From the NCBI GenBank assembly GCA_963761775.1, contig CAVXIF010000011.1, positions 248,001-312,000 on the forward strand: DNA of 64,000 nt. Direction: 5' to 3'. The position numbers were made by a program, and so were the translations under genes. Origin of the DNA: Parerythrobacter_A sp963761775 (GTDB lineage: Bacteria; Pseudomonadota; Alphaproteobacteria; Sphingomonadales; Sphingomonadaceae). Under the pieces are notes generated by a model. That model saw only the letters and a list, made by a program, of their open reading frames with translations. It was not told the DNA's origin and searched no databases. This document shows positions 1-9,422 of this stretch, in pieces; the stretch's first letter is position 1; each line of letters opens with the position of its first letter.

Positions 1-1367
1 TGTCCGGCATTGCCGAGGTCATGGCGAACCTTGGCTATACCGTACAAGGGTCCGACATTGCCGAGGGGGCGAGCGTGGAGCGGTTGCGCGAACGCGGTAT
101 CGCGGTGCGTATCGGGCACGAGAAGGAGAATGTGGAAGGGGCCGCCGTGGTGGTGACCTCGACCGCCGTCCGCCGCACGAACCCCGAAGTTGCGCATGCC
201 TTGGAAAACCGCATCCCGGTCGTGCGCCGGGCCGAAATGCTGGCCGAACTGATGCGCCTGAAAAGCACCGTCGCTGTGGCCGGCACGCATGGCAAGACGA
301 CGACGACCAGCATGATCGCCGCACTGCTGGACGCAGGCGATATCGACCCCACCGTCATCAATGGCGGCATCATCGAGCAATACGGTTCCAACGCGCGGTT
401 GGGTGACAGCGACTGGATGGTCGTGGAAGCGGACGAGAGCGACGGGAGTTTCCTGCGGCTGGATGGAACGCTTGCGGTCGTCACCAATATCGATCCCGAA
501 CATCTCGACCATTACGGCGATTTCGACGGTGTGAAGCGTGCCTTTGTGGAGTTCATTCACAATGTGCCGTTCTACGGCGCGGCGATCTTGTGCATCGATC
601 ATCCCGAAGTGCAGTCCGTGATCGGGCAAGTGCGCGACCGGCGCGTGGTTACGTACGGCTTCTCGCTTCAGGCTGATATTTGCGGCGTCAATGTTCGTCC
701 CGTCGAAGGCGGCAATGCGTTCGACGTCGTGGTGCGGCAGCGGGGCGCGGAGGATCGGCGGATCGAGGGCGTGCACTTGCCCATGCCCGGCCGCCACAAT
801 GTGCAGAACGCGCTCGCCGCCATCGCTGTCGCGGTGGAAATGGGCTGCGGTGACGATATCGTTCGCAATGGCTTTGCCAAATTCGGCGGAGTGCGCCGCC
901 GGTTCACGCAAGTCGGCGAGGTAGAAGGCGCGCGCATTATCGATGACTACGCGCATCACCCGGTGGAAATTGCGGCCGTCCTCTCCGCCGCGCGCGAAAG
1001 TGCCAGTCTGGTGCCGGGCGGGCAGGGGCGCGTTATCGCAGTGATGCAGCCGCACCGGTATTCGCGGCTCGCCGATTTGATGGACGATTTCCAGAACTGC
1101 TTCAACGATGCGGACAAGGTCTATGTGACGCCGGTTTACGAGGCCGGTGAAGATCCTATCGAGGGTGTCAATGCCGACAGTCTTGTCGCCGGACTGAAAT
1201 CGCGCGGGCATCGCTTCGCCACCACGATTGCCGACCAACCGGCTTTGACCACCGCGCTGGCCAACGATTTGCAGGACGGAGATGTTGTCGTGTGTCTGGG
1301 TGCGGGCGACATTACGAAATGGGCGGCGCAGCTGGCCACCGCGATCACGGCGGAGCGCGGTGCATGA
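1..1367 (+). CDS. murC: UDP-N-acetylmuramate--L-alanine ligase MurC (5' partial)
   Basis: MurC adds L-alanine to UDP-MurNAc, the first peptide step of cytoplasmic peptidoglycan precursor synthesis. The frame is open from the first bases; the visible protein starts SGIAEVMANLGY, which in the family directly follows the N-terminal Rossmann glycine motif, so only a short N-terminus lies outside the window (the first two bases are the end of a likely ATG codon). The ATP-binding loop GTHGKTTTTS lies near residue 95 of the fragment, followed by VVEADESDGSF, NIDPEHLDHYG, the DDYAHHP motif and the C-terminal ligase domain (QPHRYSR). The stop overlaps the murB start (ATGA), the first of a chain of tight junctions in this division and wall cluster. 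Confidence 0.97.
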   Translation, partial: SGIAEVMANLGYTVQGSDIAEGASVERLRERGIAVRIGHEKENVEGAAVVVTSTAVRRTNPEVAHALENRIPVVRRAEMLAELMRLKSTVAVAGTHGKTTTTSMIAALLDAGDIDPTVINGGIIEQYGSNARLGDSDWMVVEADESDGSFLRLDGTLAVVTNIDPEHLDHYGDFDGVKRAFVEFIHNVPFYGAAILCIDHPEVQSVIGQVRDRRVVTYGFSLQADICGVNVRPVEGGNAFDVVVRQRGAEDRRIEGVHLPMPGRHNVQNALAAIAVAVEMGCGDDIVRNGFAKFGGVRRRFTQVGEVEGARIIDDYAHHPVEIAAVLSAARESASLVPGGQGRVIAVMQPHRYSRLADLMDDFQNCFNDADKVYVTPVYEAGEDPIEGVNADSLVAGLKSRGHRFATTIADQPALTTALANDLQDGDVVVCLGAGDITKWAAQLATAITAERGA

Positions 1368-2342
1368 CCACACGCGGGCTGGACGATTGGGCGATGGGCC
1401 AACGCGGCGCTGCACCCGATGCGGGTGGCAGCGGCGAGGCTGCAGCCGGCTCCGTGCTGGAGGCGGAACGGGCGATCCGCAAGCTGACGCCGGACGCGCC
1501 GCTGGCCAAGCTGGTCTGGTTCAAGACCGGCGGTGCGGCGGACTGGCTGTTCGAGCCATCCGACGCATCCGACCTGCAACAATTCCTCGAACGCATGAAT
1601 GGCGAGATGCCGGTGATGGCACTGGGGCTTGGATCGAACCTGATTGTGCGCGACGGCGGTGTGCCCGGTGTTGTTGTGCGGTTGGGCAAGGCGTTCTCGA
1701 ATGTTGTCGTAGATAACGATTGCGTTGTGGCGTGCGGCGGCGGGGCGAGTGGCATTCTGGTTGCCTCGACCGCGCGCGATGCGGGTGTCGCCGGGCTTCG
1801 AGTTCCTGCGCGGCATTCCTGGTACCGTTGGCGGATTCGTGCGGATGAATGGCGGCGCTTACGGGCGCGAGGTCGCGGACTGTTTGGTCGATTGCGACGT
1901 CGTGCAGTCCGATGGGCGACCCTACACCCTGCCTGTCGCCGACCTGAAATACCGCTATCGCCATTCCGAATTGCCCGACGGTGCAATCGTCGTGGCGGCC
2001 CGGTTCAGGGGACAGCCGGGCGACCCGGCGGAGATCGGCGCGGAAATGGACCGCATCGCGGCGGAACGCGAAGCGTCGCAACCGCTGCGCACCAGGACCG
2101 GCGGATCGACGTTCAAAAATCCCGATGGCGCAAAGGCGTGGCAACTGGTCGATGCGGCCGGGTGTCGCGGAATGGAACTGGGCGGGGCGCAGGTGAGCGA
2201 GAAGCACACCAATTTCCTCATCAACACCGGCGACGCGACCAGCAGCGATATCGAGGAGCTGGGCGAAGCCGTGCGCCAGCGTGTTTACGAAGACAGCGGC
2301 GTCCAGCTGGAATGGGAAATCCAGCGGGTGGGTCGGCCGTGA
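1364..2342 (+). CDS. murB: UDP-N-acetylenolpyruvoylglucosamine reductase MurB, with a +1 frame break
   Basis: MurB reduces enolpyruvyl-UDP-GlcNAc to UDP-MurNAc with FAD and NADPH. The N-terminal half (FKTGGAADW, GLGSNLIVRDGG) is read in one frame from the ATG at 1364. The rest (EFLRGIPGTVGGFVRMNGGAYG, the catalytic GGSTFKNP, SEKHTNFLINTGDA) is in the next frame. The break is one extra base near 1799, between the codons for GVAGL and EFLRG. Removing it gives an uninterrupted protein of about 325 residues, the usual size. Without correction the first frame runs into ddl and mimics a MurB-Ddl fusion. The gene is normally essential, so a consensus error is more likely than a true mutation. The 3' end overlaps the GTG of ddl by 4 nt. 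Confidence 0.92.
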
Positions 2343-3322
2343 GTGGTTTGCAAAACCTCCACGTCGCTGTCCTGATGGGCGGCTGGGCGAATGAGCGCCC
2401 GGTTTCACTCATGTCGGGCAATGGCGTTGCCGGTGCGCTGGAGGCGCGGGGCCATCGGGTCACGCGCATCGATATGGGGCGCGACGTGGCCGCGCGCATT
2501 GCCGACGCTGCGCCTGACGTGGTGTTCAACGCGCTCCACGGTGTGCCGGGCGAGGATGGCACGGTGCAGGGCATGCTCGATCTGATGGGCGTGCCCTATA
2601 CCCATTCCGGACTTGCCGCCTCGGTCGTCGCCATCGACAAGCAGCTGACGAAACAGGCGCTGGTACCGCAGGGCATTCCGATGCCGGGCGGGCATATCGT
2701 CGCCAGCGAGACTTTGTTCGAAGGCGATCCGATGCCGCGCCCCTATGTTCTCAAGCCTCTCAACGAAGGCTCCAGCGTCGGTGTCGCCATCGTTACAGAT
2801 GAAAGCGATTACGGCAATCCTATCGCGCGAGACGCTCCGGGACCGTGGGCGGATTTCGAAACCCTGCTGGCCGAACCGTTCGTTCCGGGCCGTGAACTGA
2901 CCACGGCCGTCATCGACGAAGCAGACGGCCCGCGCGCGCTGGGCGTTACCGAACTGGTGCCAAAAAGCGGCTTTTACGATTTCGATGCCAAATATACCGA
3001 GGGCAAGACCGACCATATCTGCCCGGCGAAATTGCCCGAAGACATCGCCGCCGCTTGCCTCGATTACGCCCTGCGCGCCCATGCCGCGCTCGATTGTCAC
3101 GGCACCAGCCGCACCGATTTCCGGTGGGATGACACGAAAGGACTGGCGGGCCTGTTCGTGCTGGAAACAAATACGCAGCCAGGCATGACGCCGCTCAGCC
3201 TTGTGCCGGAACAGGCCGCCTATTGCGGGATCGACTATGGCGATCTGGTTGAACTGATCGTGGCCGAAGCACTGCGGCGTAGCACGAAGGGAGGGGGAGC
3301 CGATGGCGAAAATCAAGCGTAA
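2339..3322 (+). CDS. ddl: D-alanine--D-alanine ligase
   Basis: ATP-grasp enzyme that joins two D-alanines for the muramyl pentapeptide. GTG start at 2339 overlaps the murB stop (GTGA). The protein has LHVAVLMGGWANERPVSL at the N-terminus, NALHGVPGEDGTVQGML, a central ATP-grasp segment with NEGSSVGVAIV, and the C-terminal metal-binding ETNTQPGMTPLSLVPEQA. About 327 residues, normal for Ddl. The stop lies 20 nt inside ftsQ, consistent with one transcript from murC through ftsA. Confidence 0.96.
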   Translation: MSGLQNLHVAVLMGGWANERPVSLMSGNGVAGALEARGHRVTRIDMGRDVAARIADAAPDVVFNALHGVPGEDGTVQGMLDLMGVPYTHSGLAASVVAIDKQLTKQALVPQGIPMPGGHIVASETLFEGDPMPRPYVLKPLNEGSSVGVAIVTDESDYGNPIARDAPGPWADFETLLAEPFVPGRELTTAVIDEADGPRALGVTELVPKSGFYDFDAKYTEGKTDHICPAKLPEDIAAACLDYALRAHAALDCHGTSRTDFRWDDTKGLAGLFVLETNTQPGMTPLSLVPEQAAYCGIDYGDLVELIVAEALRRSTKGGGADGENQA

Positions 3323-4205
3323 GGCGCAAGGCGTGCGCCGCGCGTCGGCAGCACAGAACCGCGCCAAATCCGCCCGTCGTGCCAAGGCGCGAACGGGATC
3401 GGTGCTCGACTCTGCGGTTGCCGTGTTGCCGCTGACCGAGCCGCAGTTGCAGCGCGTCTTTACCATCGCAATTTTCGCGGCGCTGGCAGCCTTCGCGTTG
3501 CTGATTGCCAACCTGCTGGGCGTACCGGCACTGGCACGTCAGCAAATCGCGGCGAGCGCGGCGGATGCCGGTTTCGTGGTCCGGAATTATCGCGTGCGCG
3601 GGCTCGAGCGGATGAACGACCAGAAGGTCTACAACGAAGTGCTGGCCGAGCACGAAACGCCGATGCCGCTGGTCGATGTCGAGGCGGTTAGGGCGCGCTT
3701 GCTGACGCTGAGCTGGATTCGCGACGCTCGCGTTTCGCGCCAGTTGCCGCAAACGCTGGTCATCGACATCGTCGAACGCACGCCGCACGCAGCCTTGCGC
3801 AAGGCGGACCGGCTGGTGCTGATCGACGCAGAGGGTGTGGAACTGGAGCCAGTGCGAGCCGAGGATGCGAAGGGCATGCTGGTCGTCGGCGGACCCGGCG
3901 TGACGCGGCAGGTCGCTTCGCTGGAGCGGCTGCTCGACGCTGCTCCGGCGTTGAAAACGCGCGTGGCGGAAGCGGAATGGGTCGGCAATCGCCGCTGGGA
4001 TCTGGAATTTGCAACAGGCCAGACCGTGGCGCTGCCGCATGGCAAGCGCGAAGCGGCGGCGGCACTTGTCTCCTTCGCAACGCTGGACGGTCGCAGACGG
4101 CTGATCGGGGGCAAGGTTGCCCATTTCGACATGCGTGTCGAAGGGCGTATCCACTTGCGCGTGCCGGGCCAGGGCGATGCTGCAAGCGCGGGTGCTGCGA
4201 ACTGA
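3303..4205 (+). CDS. ftsQ: Cell division protein FtsQ
   Basis: Bitopic inner-membrane divisome protein. The 300-residue product has a very basic cytoplasmic N-terminus (MAKIKRKAQGVRRAS), one transmembrane helix around residues 58-76 (FAALAAFALLIANLLG), then a periplasmic POTRA-like domain (NYRVRGLERMNDQKVYNEV) and an FtsQ beta domain (LSWIRDARVSRQLPQTLVIDIVERTPHA). It starts inside the end of ddl and its stop TGA shares an A with the ftsA ATG. Position between ddl and ftsA is the classical place. Confidence 0.95.
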   Translation: MAKIKRKAQGVRRASAAQNRAKSARRAKARTGSVLDSAVAVLPLTEPQLQRVFTIAIFAALAAFALLIANLLGVPALARQQIAASAADAGFVVRNYRVRGLERMNDQKVYNEVLAEHETPMPLVDVEAVRARLLTLSWIRDARVSRQLPQTLVIDIVERTPHAALRKADRLVLIDAEGVELEPVRAEDAKGMLVVGGPGVTRQVASLERLLDAAPALKTRVAEAEWVGNRRWDLEFATGQTVALPHGKREAAAALVSFATLDGRRRLIGGKVAHFDMRVEGRIHLRVPGQGDAASAGAAN

Positions 4206-5497
4206 TGTCGCTCCCCCGCATCAGCAAGGTGTTCGGCGCCATCAACATCGGTTCGTTCCGCATCTCGGCGATGATCATGGGCGTTGCCGAAACGGGCGAG
4301 CTCATCGTGCTGGGTTCGAGCCACCGCGCCAGCCAAGGCATCAAGGGCGGATACGTCACCGATCCGGCTGCGGCGACGTACGCCATTCGCGACGCTGTGG
4401 AACGGGCCGAGAAAAACGCCGGCACCAGCATCAGCAGCGTCTGGGTCGGCTGCGCAGGGGCGGGGCTGAGCAGCCACGTTTCGCGCGCCGTGATCGATAT
4501 CGGCGGGCGACGGATCGAGAAGGAAGATGTCGAACTGCTGCTGGTCACGGCGCGCGACCAGTTGCAACCCGACCAGCGGATGGTGCTGCACGCACAGCCC
4601 GCGCAATACACGCTGGACGGTGCGCATGGCGTTGCCGATCCGGCGGGTCTGCATGCCGAGGAGCTGGCGGTCGATATTCACGTCATGCTGGCCGATGGCG
4701 CGCCCGTCCACAATCTGATCGAAGCGGTCCAGAACGCGCATCTGCACGTCGAAAGCGTCGTCGGCGCACCGATAGCCGCAGGCCATGCCTGCCTGTCCGC
4801 AGAAGAGCGCGAACTGGGTGTGGTGCTGATCGAGATCGGCGGCGACCTGACGACTATAAGCCATTACGCGGGCGGCATGATGCAAGCCTTGCGCGCAATA
4901 CCGTATGGCAGCAGCAACATCACCGACGCGGTGGCCGGAGCGTTCGGCATCCGCCGGTTCCAGGCAGAGCGGCTGAAATGTGTTTCCGGCTCCGCGATGG
5001 CCAGCCCCGGCGATCACCGCGAGATGATTCCGGTGAATGGCCCGAACGATACAAACGTGGAGACCGGACCGACGGCGCGCGGTGCTGACGACCGCAACCG
5101 GATCCCGCGCGCCGAGCTGGTCGGGGTGGTGACGGAACAGCTTGCGAAGCTGACCGACGAGATCAATCGCGCGCTGAAGGAAACCGATCTTGCCGGTGCG
5201 AAGGGCAGTCGCGTGGTGTTGACGGGCGGCGGGGCGGAGTTGGCGGGCATCGCCGAATTCATCCAGAGCGCGCTTGGCCGCCCGGTGCGTATCGGTCGCC
5301 CGCCCGCGCTTCGTGGCCTGCCGAATGCACACGGCGTTCCGGGCTTTGCGACGCTCGCCGGCCTGTGCCTTTACGCCGCCAGCGACCCGGTCGATATTCG
5401 CACGATTGATATCGGAGCCAGCCCGGTGGGCGCAGTGCGCGAGGGCGGCATGGCATTGCTGTCGCGCATGTTCCGCGTCGCGCGCGAGGGGTTCTGA
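4205..5497 (+). CDS. ftsA: Cell division protein FtsA
   Basis: Actin-like protein that tethers FtsZ to the membrane. The ATG at 4205 overlaps the ftsQ stop (TGATG); earlier in-frame starts would lie inside ftsQ. The 430-residue protein shows the first phosphate loop region (GAINIGSFRISAMIMG), a second nucleotide-binding strand (GVVLIEIGGDLTTI), the adenosine motif (VVLTGGGAELAGI) and a short C-terminal amphipathic stretch (MALLSRMFRVAREGF) that fits the membrane-targeting helix of the family. A 169-nt gap follows before ftsZ. Confidence 0.96.
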   Translation: MSLPRISKVFGAINIGSFRISAMIMGVAETGELIVLGSSHRASQGIKGGYVTDPAAATYAIRDAVERAEKNAGTSISSVWVGCAGAGLSSHVSRAVIDIGGRRIEKEDVELLLVTARDQLQPDQRMVLHAQPAQYTLDGAHGVADPAGLHAEELAVDIHVMLADGAPVHNLIEAVQNAHLHVESVVGAPIAAGHACLSAEERELGVVLIEIGGDLTTISHYAGGMMQALRAIPYGSSNITDAVAGAFGIRRFQAERLKCVSGSAMASPGDHREMIPVNGPNDTNVETGPTARGADDRNRIPRAELVGVVTEQLAKLTDEINRALKETDLAGAKGSRVVLTGGGAELAGIAEFIQSALGRPVRIGRPPALRGLPNAHGVPGFATLAGLCLYAASDPVDIRTIDIGASPVGAVREGGMALLSRMFRVAREGF

Positions 5498-5518
5498 TGG
5501 CCGCGCCTGACCAATATC

Positions 5519-5552
5519 TTGTCCACAACCCGGAACCGAACCCTGTGGATAA
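5519..5552. promoter_or_regulatory. Two DnaA-box-like 9-mers in the ftsA-ftsZ gap
   Basis: TTGTCCACA at 5519-5527 (one mismatch) and TGTGGATAA at 5544-5552, the exact reverse complement of the DnaA box TTATCCACA, sit face to face 16 nt apart, about 115-150 nt before the ftsZ start. DnaA control of ftsZ transcription has been described in Caulobacter, so a DnaA-responsive ftsZ promoter is a reasonable inference. A 56-codon open frame (5497-5667) also spans this gap, but it looks incidental. Confidence 0.55.
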
Positions 5553-5666
5553 GCGCCTACCCCCTATGCCCGCCGATTCGGCTTTCTGGCAGATGTGGCG
5601 AAATACGGGTATAGGCCCTCGAAATAACAGCAGGCACGCCTGTCACGCCCCCTGGAGCGATACGTA

Positions 5667-7511
5667 ATGAGCATCAATATCGGACCCGCAGCCTCAGACG
5701 AACTTAGCCCGCGGATTGCAGTTATCGGCGTCGGCGGCGCTGGCGGCAACGCGGTTGCCAACATGATCGCAGCGGGTATCGAAGGCGTTGATTTCGTCGT
5801 CGCCAACACCGATGCGCAGGCGCTGAATAACGCCGTGACCGACACGCGCATCCAGCTTGGCCCCGATATCACCGGCGGGCTGGGCGCGGGCGCACGGCCC
5901 GAAGTCGGCAAGGCGGCCGCGGAAGAAACCGTGCAGGAAATCGAGAATCTGCTCGACGGCGTGAACATGTGCTTCATCGCCGCCGGGATGGGCGGCGGCA
6001 CCGGCACCGGCGCGGCACCCGTGATTGCCGAGGCGGCGCGGCGCAAGGGTGTACTGACCGTCGGTGTCGTGACCAAGCCGTTCCTGTTCGAGGGCACGCG
6101 CCGGATGCGCGCGGCGGAAGCGGGCATCGAGGAATTGCAGCGCAACGTCGATACGCTGATCGTCATTCCCAACCAGAACCTGTTCCTGATTGCCAAGGCG
6201 GACACGACCTTCAAGGAAGCGTTCCAGCTTGCCGACGAAGTGCTGCAGCAGGGCGTGCGCTCGATCACCGACCTGATGGTTATGCCCGGCCTCATCAACC
6301 TGGATTTCGCCGACGTGAAATCGGTGATGGAGGAAATGGGCAAGGCGATGATGGGCACCGGCGAAGGCGAGGGCGAGAACCGCGCGCTGGAAGCCGCCGA
6401 ACGCGCTATTGCCAACCCGCTGCTCGACGGCGTGTCGATGCAGGGCGCAAAGGGTGTCATCATCTCCATCATCGGCGGCGAAGATATGAAACTGCTCGAA
6501 GTGGACGAGGCCGCGAACCATATCCGCGAGCTGGTGGACGAAGATGCCAACATCATCTGGGGTTCGGCATTCAATCCCGACCTCGACGGCAAGATCCGCG
6601 TTTCGGTGGTCGCCACCGGTATTGAACCGGCCAATGGCGCGACCGATACGAGCGGGACGACCCATTCCCTCTCGCTGGGCGCGAACCGTGCGCCGAAGCG
6701 GCCCGTCCTTGAACTGCCCGACGAGGATGCCGATGACGGCTCAAACGACGAGGGCTCCGTCGCTGATACGGCAGCGCAAGATGCCGCACCTGTTGACAGC
6801 GCACCGCTGTCGCTCGGCGGGTTCCAGCTCGACGGCGACGACGATTTCGATGAGGACGAAGAAGACGACGGCGATGTCGACGGCATCGTCGATCCGCTGG
6901 CCGGGCTGCGCCGTGAATTGCCCGAAGCTTACGAGCCGGAACCGGAGGAACCTGCGGCGGAAACCGGCGCACAACTGCCCGATCCCGCGACCGATGCAGG
7001 CCATGCATCGGGTGCGGTTGGCGACGGTTTCGGTTCTTCGGACAAGGCTGTCGAGAGCGACGGGTCGGACGATGAGTGGGACGACACGCCGCAGGACGGG
7101 GATGACGCGCCGCTCGATCTGGGTGCTATGCTGGAAGCTGCCCCTGAAACGGATGCCAAGGCTGGCGGAGACGATCTGCTTTCCAGTGCCGACAGGCTGG
7201 CGGATGACGACCAGCCGCTTCAGGTCCGGACAGGTGGCGGTCGGCGTCGCGGGCTGATCCCTGGCGGCGGCGAAAGTGAAGCGGCGGCCAAAGCCGCCAG
7301 CGAACCGGCGGCAAAGAGTTCAGGCAGCACCTTGTTCGAGCGGATGGCAAACCTGTCGCGCGGGTCGGGGCAGGAAAGCGAGAAGTCCAGCGGCAAGGAT
7401 GACGCGAAGGCCGCCAATGCGAAAAAGGGTGATGACACGGGCGACGAGAAGGGCGGTGGCGACGGGGCGGTGAATATTCCGCGCTTCCTCGGTCGTCAGA
7501 ACAACCAGTAA
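5667..7511 (+). CDS. ftsZ: Cell division protein FtsZ with a long acidic linker
   Basis: Tubulin-like GTPase that forms the Z-ring. The globular domain covers about residues 15-325: IAVIGVGGAGGNAV, the signature GGGTGTG at 109-115, and the T7-loop segment NLDFADV. The rest is a very long linker of roughly 275 residues, rich in Asp, Glu, Gly and Ala (DDDFDEDEEDDGDVDG), ending in the conserved tail NIPRFLGRQ near residues 603-611 that binds FtsA. At 614 residues it is far longer than FtsZ of enterics, but long linkers are usual in alphaproteobacteria. The ATG follows a GGAG ribosome site and overlaps the stop of the small upstream frame. Confidence 0.97.
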   Translation: MSINIGPAASDELSPRIAVIGVGGAGGNAVANMIAAGIEGVDFVVANTDAQALNNAVTDTRIQLGPDITGGLGAGARPEVGKAAAEETVQEIENLLDGVNMCFIAAGMGGGTGTGAAPVIAEAARRKGVLTVGVVTKPFLFEGTRRMRAAEAGIEELQRNVDTLIVIPNQNLFLIAKADTTFKEAFQLADEVLQQGVRSITDLMVMPGLINLDFADVKSVMEEMGKAMMGTGEGEGENRALEAAERAIANPLLDGVSMQGAKGVIISIIGGEDMKLLEVDEAANHIRELVDEDANIIWGSAFNPDLDGKIRVSVVATGIEPANGATDTSGTTHSLSLGANRAPKRPVLELPDEDADDGSNDEGSVADTAAQDAAPVDSAPLSLGGFQLDGDDDFDEDEEDDGDVDGIVDPLAGLRRELPEAYEPEPEEPAAETGAQLPDPATDAGHASGAVGDGFGSSDKAVESDGSDDEWDDTPQDGDDAPLDLGAMLEAAPETDAKAGGDDLLSSADRLADDDQPLQVRTGGGRRRGLIPGGGESEAAAKAASEPAAKSSGSTLFERMANLSRGSGQESEKSSGKDDAKAANAKKGDDTGDEKGGGDGAVNIPRFLGRQNNQ

Positions 7512-7546
7512 GGCGGCTCATCACGGCTTAATCTCTCGCCTGCGAC

Positions 7547-9266
7547 ATGCACCCAATGACCCGGTATTTGTCCATGACGCTGGCTACATTCGCCTGCGCT
7601 ATTCTGCCCGCATCGGCAGGTGCGCAGGAGGTGGTGCAGGCGCTGCCATCTGCGGAATCGCAGGAACTGGGCCGCGCGCTGGAGCGGCTGTCGCGCAACC
7701 CGAACAGCATCGATGCGCTGGTCGCGGCGGGCAATGCCGCGCTGGCGGTGGGCGACGCGGATGCGGCGGTCGGGTTCTTCGGGCGCGCGGAGGAGCGTGC
7801 CCCGCAGAACATCGAAGTGATGCTCGGCCTCGCCTCTGTCGCGGTGCGGGCGGGCGATCCATTGCGCGCCATCGGGCTGTATGATGCGGCGGCGGCGGCA
7901 GGCGCGAATATGCGGCAGGTGCAGGCGGACCGCGGGCTGGCGCATGACCTCGTCGGCAATCCGCAGACCGCGCAGGCGCTATATCGCGGCGCACTTGGTA
8001 ACGATCCCAAGGGAGATGCGCGGCGGCGGCTGGCGCTGAGTCTGGCCATTTCGGGTGACCGCGCCGGGTTCGAACTCGCGCTGGCGCCGCTGCTGGCGAA
8101 GAACGACCGCGCCAGCGTGCGGACGCGGGCTTTCGGGCTGGCAATACTGGGGCAGGCTGACGATGCGGTCGGCATCACCCGCAACGCGATGTCGGCGCAG
8201 TTGGCGGCACGGCTGGAGCCGTATCTGCGCTATATGGAGCAGCTGACTCCGGCGCAGCAGGCGGCGGCTGGCAATCTCGGCAAATTTCCGCAAACCGCAC
8301 AGATCGGCAAGGATCCGGCACAACTGGCAAGCTATCGTGCGCGCCGGACTGCCTCGCAGGATGCAGGCGCGCGACTGGAACCGCGCGGCACGCCGCTGGG
8401 TCCGGCAGGCGCCCCGTCAGCGCAGGTCGCCGAAGCAACGTCTGCACCCGCGACGCAACCGCGCACCCGGTCGGAGCGCCGCCGGGTTGCCCGCGCCGAA
8501 CGGCAACGTGCCTCCGACCCCTATGCAGCGCAGCCGTGCCCGCCCGGTGGAAGTGCGCCGCGTCCAACGCGCCGACGCTGCACCAGCGCCTGCACCAGCG
8601 CCTGAACCGACTGTTATTGCCGCGATACCGGCGCCGGAACCGGTCCGCGTCCAGACCGAACTCGCGCCAGTGGCAGCCCCATCGGCACCACCGCGCCGTG
8701 CGCCCGAAGCGATCGCGCGGGTCGATGCGCCGCCTTCGCAGCCGGAAGTGTTCGCAGCAGCTCCGCCAGAAAGCTTTGACCTCGCAACGCTCGAACAGAT
8801 CCCTACGACCACCGTTGCGCCAGCCGCCCGGCCAGCGCCGCAAGCTGAACCGGCACCCTCGGTTGCCGAAGCATTCGGGGCGTTTGCCATTACCCGCAAC
8901 CGGACGACATCGGCCAAGGAAGGCGCTGTCGATGTCACGCAAATCGCGCCGGTGCGCGAAAGCGCCACGCCTGACGAGAAGCCCGCACCCCAAGCCAGTC
9001 CAGCGCGCCATTGGGCGCAAATCGCCACCGGGCGTGACCGCGCGGCCCTGCGCTACGACTATCGCCGGTTCCGTCGCCTTGCACCCGATGTGCTGGGCAA
9101 TCTGGACCCGCATATCGCCGAATGGAACGACACAAATCGCTTGTTGGCCGGCCCGTTCGCCTCCCCTGCTGCAGCCGACAGGGCATTAGGCGCATTGAAG
9201 GATAAGGGCATCGACGGCTTCCGCTTCACCAGCGCGACGGGGCAGGAAGTCGAACCGCTCGACTGA
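7547..9266 (+). CDS. Secreted TPR and SPOR-domain protein, with a +1 frame break
   Basis: Likely envelope protein binding denuded septal peptidoglycan through SPOR. A signal peptide (MTRYLSMTLATFACAILPASAGAQ) leads into TPR-like helical repeats (about residues 35-250), then a Pro/Ala-rich low-complexity region and a C-terminal SPOR domain (HWAQIATGRDRAALRYDYRRF ending in RLLAGPF, GFRFTSATG). The start and end lie in different frames: one extra base near 8537, in the low-complexity region, separates them. Removing it gives about 572 residues. The gene directly follows ftsZ and is followed by a terminator. SPOR is clear; the exact role is unknown. Confidence 0.8.
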
Positions 9267-9267
9267 C

Positions 9268-9304
9268 ACGCGCCTGCCGTACAATCGCTTGGCGGGCGCG
9301 TTTT
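9268..9304 (+). terminator. Rho-independent terminator after the SPOR gene
   Basis: Arms 9268-9278 (ACGCGCCTGCC) and 9291-9301 (GGCGGGCGCGT) pair over 11 bp with one G-U, a 12-nt loop and a T-run at 9301-9304. It lies two bases past the stop codon, so it probably ends the ftsZ-SPOR transcript. Confidence 0.65.
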
Positions 9305-9422
9305 GCACAGACTGTAAACAGGCGAAATCCGTTCTCCCCAGCGGCAGCAGGTGCCGGTCTTGCGCCACGATGGCGGTTGGGCGCAACGCGATGGCCATGT
9401 TTTCGCTAACCAGTTCTACACC

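Noticed and set aside
1292..3322. A 676-codon frame that looks like a MurB-Ddl fusion
   Set aside because: Its middle third is nonsense sequence; the true murB C-terminus is in the adjacent frame and ddl has its own GTG start. The apparent fusion arises from the extra base near 1799.
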